A stretch of DNA of 64,000 bases from positions 24,214,324-24,278,323 of the forward strand of contig CM039182.1 in NCBI GenBank assembly GCA_008360975.2, given 5' to 3'. Made by a program: the position numbers and the translations under genes. How positions within the stretch are numbered: the stretch's first letter is position 1; the number at the start of each line of letters is the position of its first letter. The DNA is from Lichenostomus cassidix. Its lineage: Eukaryota; Chordata; Aves; Passeriformes; Meliphagidae. The notes under the pieces were generated by a model. That model saw only the letters and a program-made list of their open reading frames with translations, did no database searches and was not told where the DNA came from. Positions 59,509-64,000 of this stretch are shown piece after piece.

Positions 59509-62500
59509 GCTAGTTTAGCAGGAATTTTCAGCCTCTGGATATTGGCCTGATACTGGCAGTGTTGGAATGAATTGTAGAAGCCTCTGTGATTTGTTTGGAA
59601 AGTGGCTCTGAGTGCCTTTAAGCTTGCCTTGATGTTAATGGGTTTTCAGAGGATTGAGCTTGTTTCAATGTGTCTGCATGAGTGCAGCAGTACAAGAGTA
59701 CGTTAGGTGGGGAAAAATGATAGTCTGAATCTCTCCTTACTCTCTTATTGCTACATCTGGACTAGTTTCTGTATTTTACTCAGCTGTTGAGAATCCCAAG
59801 GGCTGTAAATAGCAGTGATTCAGCAATGTGTTGTCAAATACCTGATTCTCGTTATTATTTTTTTTGGACAAAGATGAGATGGGCCTGAAATTGCCTGGCT
59901 GGAAAATCCATATGGGCTGAACAGGATTTTTTAAACCAATTGCTTGGTAGTATCACATCTCCCTGATCTATTGTTTCTTCTCATTCCATTTGTTTCCTTA
60001 AAAGATCTGTCTAGGTTGGCTAATGAATAGTCTCATTCATTTAGTTTCAGTCTTTTTTTAATGCTTTTTGCTGGGTAAGCAAAATGAATTGAGAAGCAGC
60101 AAAAAGGCAACAAAAGGAGGTATCAGATCTATGAATTCTTGTCTGTTTTACCCATTCCTACTAACCTGTTTGTCCATTTCCATACCAATCAGGGCGCTGG
60201 TGATATCCTCTTCTGTCCCACTTCAGCTAAGCCTGGAGCACTTAAAAATCTTCCAGTTGTCAGCTTTTCCTCAGCAAAAGCTTGTTGATTCCAAATACCT
60301 GTAAATTTTTTAACTTAGTATGCACCACTGACAATTTGCATTTAAATTTGCTTTTTAAATTTGGACTTTGTTTCTGGTAATTCATTCTTTTGCCTTGTAC
60401 TTCTAGTGGGGTCTTCTTCCTAGATACCTCACCTACACCTTGCATCTTTAGACTGCCTACATTTCTTAGGAGGGGTTTGGAGGAACAGATGAAGTGTTTA
60501 CTTTGCACATTTTTTTTTTATGCTTGGGAGGTACCGTAGACCAAAATGGGGCATCACATGATTTGAGTGTATTTGCATATAGTTTAAGCAGTTGTTTAGT
60601 TTATGCTGGAACATCGTGGGTGAGTATCATCGAACCAAGTATCTCAGTGTGCCTTGGTGGCTTCCAAAATCCATTTTCTTTGTAGCTGATTTTACTTCCG
60701 TTGTCTTCATTTGAAAGAACTTTTTAGACTTAGTTCACACCAAACTTTCTGTAGCAGAGGTGTCTGGCACTTTTGTTTTTGCCAAAGCTGAACTTATATC
60801 AACAGTATATCATATATATGTATAATGACTATACTACATTCTTTTAAAGTCTTTCTGATACCATTTTACCTATTTCAGTACTTACAGTCATGAACTGGCA
60901 GGGGAAGGGAGATTCTTGGTATGCATGTCCACCAGCCTGCCTGCCTGGTTAACTTCCTGTGCAGCACAAGGGACATTGAGCCCATTGGGTTCCATTGGGT
61001 TCATTGTGGGATGATGGAATGCTTCCTTCTGACAGGGAAAGACATTGGGCAGTAAATTCTGGTACATCTGAAGTGTATCAAGAAGGTTAAATTCGAGACC
61101 CGTTTCTTTGAAAGTAGGAAAGGTTGAGCCTCAGCAGTAGGACTCGCTAATAACATATATTATATATTACAATTACTATTCTAACAGTTATTAGATCATA
61201 ATGATCTGGCACAAATTTATACCTGTGTCATTTTAGTGCTGAACTTTTGTAGAACTGGTGAGCATCTACTTTTGGAGTTTACTGTGTGTATCAGAATTCA
61301 GGGATGAAAATACAATTTTTGTTCTGCTTTCAACTTCCTGATTTTCCTCATTGTGTATTTTGGGCACTTACAATAACTACCAGTATTTCAATGTTAACAG
61401 TAACTAATAATTTTGTATTAGGCTGCATCCTTTCTGACAGCTGTTGTACCCCTACATGAGGATGCTCTATATACATGTGCGTTAAATCCTGAAATACTTT
61501 AAAGAAAAAATGGGATATTATATAGATGGTCAATTTGCTGTAAGTTTTTAAAATATTTTAAGATATTTATGCCATGTGGAGACAATGCAGAAATTGGTGG
61601 AATGTCCTGTGAGAGAAAGAGTTGTTTCATCAATGCATAAACCACTGTCGTAATTTAGAAAAGAAATTGTCTTTCTGGAAAGCAAGTCTTTAATAAGGTC
61701 TTTTTAATGGATAGCTGAAGGAAATCATAAACGTCTTGAGGTAGAATAATTTTTATATATAATTAACATGTGTACACTTATAAATGCTTCTTTTGAAGTA
61801 CAAATCTACTGTCATGTTATTAGATGGTTTCCTTATACATCAGCTTTAGAGGATATCTACAAAAATGCTTTAAGTCAGTTTCATTTGACTTTTCTAGAGG
61901 AAAAAAATCAAAATAGTTCTGCTGTCATCCATGATATTAACACATAATGAACTACAGCCAACTTCTGACCTGTATGGTTTGGTTTGTGACAGAGAACCAG
62001 ACAGGATATTATGCATTTTTCATCTGGATTTCTTTCATGCCATAGGGCAATAAACTAATATATGTAACTTCTAAATTAGAAATTGGTGCTGATCATTTCA
62101 TAATGGATGCATGTGATTACAATGCAAAGTGAAGCTGCTTTAGCACTGAAACTTTTCCTCATAGGCCATGCAGCTACAACAATAGTTATGTAGGATGAAG
62201 CCTTATGCCTACCTGCCTTTTGAAATCCAGCTGTCCAGGTAGTCTCATTCACTCGCCTCTTCTAAATACAAACAGGTTTTGTTTCAGACATGGTAAATGC
62301 AGTGGATTACTTGTACTGCACTGCATGCCAACCATGGCTTTTGAAATACTTTTATTTCACAATGTAAAACCATGGAAATTGTAAAATGTGATATTTCAGG
62401 TTGGCAGAGCTCCTTGGATAATAGCATTAACCTTTTGACATTTATTTGAATAAGCATACTGGATTTGTCTGCCTTCTGTTCAAAGTTGCCCAGAAGCATA

Positions 62501-62872
62501 AGGTTGGTTTTGTTTCTTGGACCTCAGGGAGGTGAAGTGTTCTCCACTCTGCCTGCAGTCAGCACCAGGGGCTTGTGTCCTGCTGCAGGAGGGGTGGGCA
62601 GCTGCCAGCTGGGACCAGCTTTCTGGGGAGCACTGCTTTCCTCTCCCTGCTCATGACCTGCCAGGAATCACTCAGGAAAGAGTGCTGTGGGTTCTCAGAG
62701 GAGTGCCCTTAGGCTTTGGATGTCCTTGATCTGTGCCTCGGTTAAACTAGAGGTTTCCTTGCACACTCTGTAACCAGTGAATATCTGGGTAAGATTGCAT
62801 GTAGCACCTTGACTGGATTTTAAGTAGTGGGGAATATAATTAAAATGTACTTACTTTGAAAACAATATTTTT

Positions 62873-62895
62873 GTTTATTTATTTATTTATTTATA
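62873..62895. repeat. (TTTA)n microsatellite
   Basis: About five to six units of TTTA. Confidence 0.9.
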
Positions 62896-64000
62896 TAATA
62901 TTATTACTTTTCTAAATCTATGGATTTTTATTTCATCTATACAGTTCTGACCTAGAATCCAAAGAATGATTTTTCAGCTGTGTCAGGACATGTCTGTATC
63001 TTTCAGTCATTTTGCTGTTAGATAATGCTCAGGATTTCCATCTGCCAGCCTTTGCTAGACTTGCATACTATTTTTCTCCAATTTATTTTCTCTTAGAAGT
63101 ACTTCTATATCTTATAAAACCCCCCCACTACTTTTCTGCTTTTGAAGTTGTGATTTTTGGCTTTCGGATTTAAGGCTTCATGCGTCAAATTGAGCTGCTA
63201 CATCCCCTCTGGCCAAAACTGACTTCTGCAGCTGCGATCTTTGCTTTTCTCTGGTACTGAGCTGTCCTGCAAAAGGTGTACCCTGTACTAACTGTCTGCC
63301 TTCAGTCTCGTCCTCAGCTGCTGCCCTGATGCTTAGATAGACATACTGGATCTGTTCTCACTGTAATTTGTGGTGAGGTCAGGCAGAGTTTGGATGACTT
63401 ACTGAGTGTTTCACAAAAGCACATCACTGAACTGCTGGCATACCTCGCCCCACCTGAATAACCAAACTGCCATTAAGAAAATATAGTTGTTGAAAACACA
63501 GTCATGCTGTAGGGTTCTCAGCATTTAGGAGACCATTGCAATAATGCTCTGGAGCAGATTAAATTTTCTTTTTTCTTATAAATATAATTTAACACCTTAT
63601 TGAAGGTAGGCAAATGGGACTGAGTCCATGGAGAGCACCAGTATTTCTCTTACATTATTAGTCAATACCTGCAGACTGCCAGATTTGAGGTTTCCATTCC
63701 TTTCACCATAATTCACCACAGTAATGGATTAAAAAGTAGTGAAGAGAACAGTTTATTGTGAAATTGCTGGTTGCTTTTACTACCTAGTATCTTTTTGGGT
63801 TTTTCATAGCCATTATTTAAGAAGTCTTTTTCCAGTCTTCCACATTGTTTCTAGCACTTGAGAACCAACCATACACAGGGTCTGTCCTGGGTGCATTACA
63901 TGCACCACATTGGTTTAGTAGCAAAAACCTCTCAAACAAAGCTTGAGTTCTTGGTTTTGTATGGTGGGATTTGCATAGTGCCACACTAGCATTTAATGAA

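Larger units (their letters stand above)
9671..64000 (+). other. PPP1R9A: Intron 2 of PPP1R9A (continues past the window)
   Basis: At least 54.3 kb of intron. No sequence encoding the next neurabin block (VFNTYSNEDY) was found in the listed reading frames, so exon 3 is outside. Contents are several CR1 fragments, one solo LTR, one possible older LTR, microsatellites and AT-rich unique DNA. Short ORFs throughout have no recognisable homology. Long introns of this kind in neuronal genes often hold enhancers and recursive splice sites. Confidence 0.85.
57171..64000. other. Intronic sequence to the window end
   Basis: AT-rich DNA with an A/C-rich low-complexity stretch (57,349-57,428), a poly-A/G tract (59,481-59,508), a TTTA microsatellite (62,873-62,895) and a GC-richer but unassigned patch (62,520-62,720). 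No gene was recognised and PPP1R9A exon 3 was not found. Confidence 0.5.

Noticed and set aside
59266..59550. 94-codon ORF ending in polylysine, considered as a processed pseudogene with poly-A tail
   Set aside because: The peptide is unrecognised, the A tract is internal to the ORF and interrupted, and no target duplications were seen.
9671..64000. Search for PPP1R9A exon 3 (VFNTYSNEDY...)
   Set aside because: No listed reading frame contains this block; the exon must lie beyond the window.
1..64000. CRISPR arrays, bacterial operons, riboswitches, tRNA or rRNA genes
   Set aside because: The sequence is vertebrate nuclear DNA; no regularly spaced direct repeats, cloverleaf-like genes or rRNA segments were seen.

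Overview
The window is vertebrate, almost certainly avian, nuclear DNA. The interspersed repeats are CR1 LINEs of bird/reptile type, there are no mammalian Alu/B1/L1 elements, and the one recognisable protein-coding exon is a slightly diverged neurabin-1. A songbird is plausible because of a recent-looking solo LTR, but the species cannot be fixed from sequence alone.

Layout: 1 to about 5,940 is upstream intergenic sequence with one small CpG-dense patch (246-372). About 5,940-7,450 is a strong CpG island that must hold the promoter and first non-coding exon(s) of PPP1R9A on the + strand. About 7,450-7,984 is the end of intron 1. At 7,985-9,670 lies the large second exon: 222 nt of 5' leader, then 488 codons encoding the N-terminal actin-binding and PP1-docking part of neurabin-1. 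From 9,671 to the window end is one intron of at least 54.3 kb. The next conserved coding exon (expected to resume after the residues APIK with V-F-N-T-Y) was not found, so it lies beyond 64,000.

The intron carries CR1 fragments of several ages (about 14,360-15,070 minus; 17,560-18,780 plus, old; 20,310-21,283 plus; 32,250-32,620 plus; 56,855-57,170 minus), a possible decayed LTR (about 15,760-16,504), a solo LTR with a perfect 5-bp target duplication (46,573-47,162, minus), simple repeats, and otherwise unique AT-rich sequence. All short ORFs in the intron look like chance.

The most interesting signals concern expression of PPP1R9A: two short upstream ORFs in the exon-2 leader, one ending 2 nt before the main start codon; a near-ideal recursive-splice-site motif 42.8 kb into the long intron (52,474/52,475); a 28/30 inverted repeat in the CpG island around a candidate first splice donor; and an intron-retention reading frame that would end neurabin in a hydrophobic tail. 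No new multi-gene system is visible; this is one neuronal scaffold gene with regulatory and repeat content.
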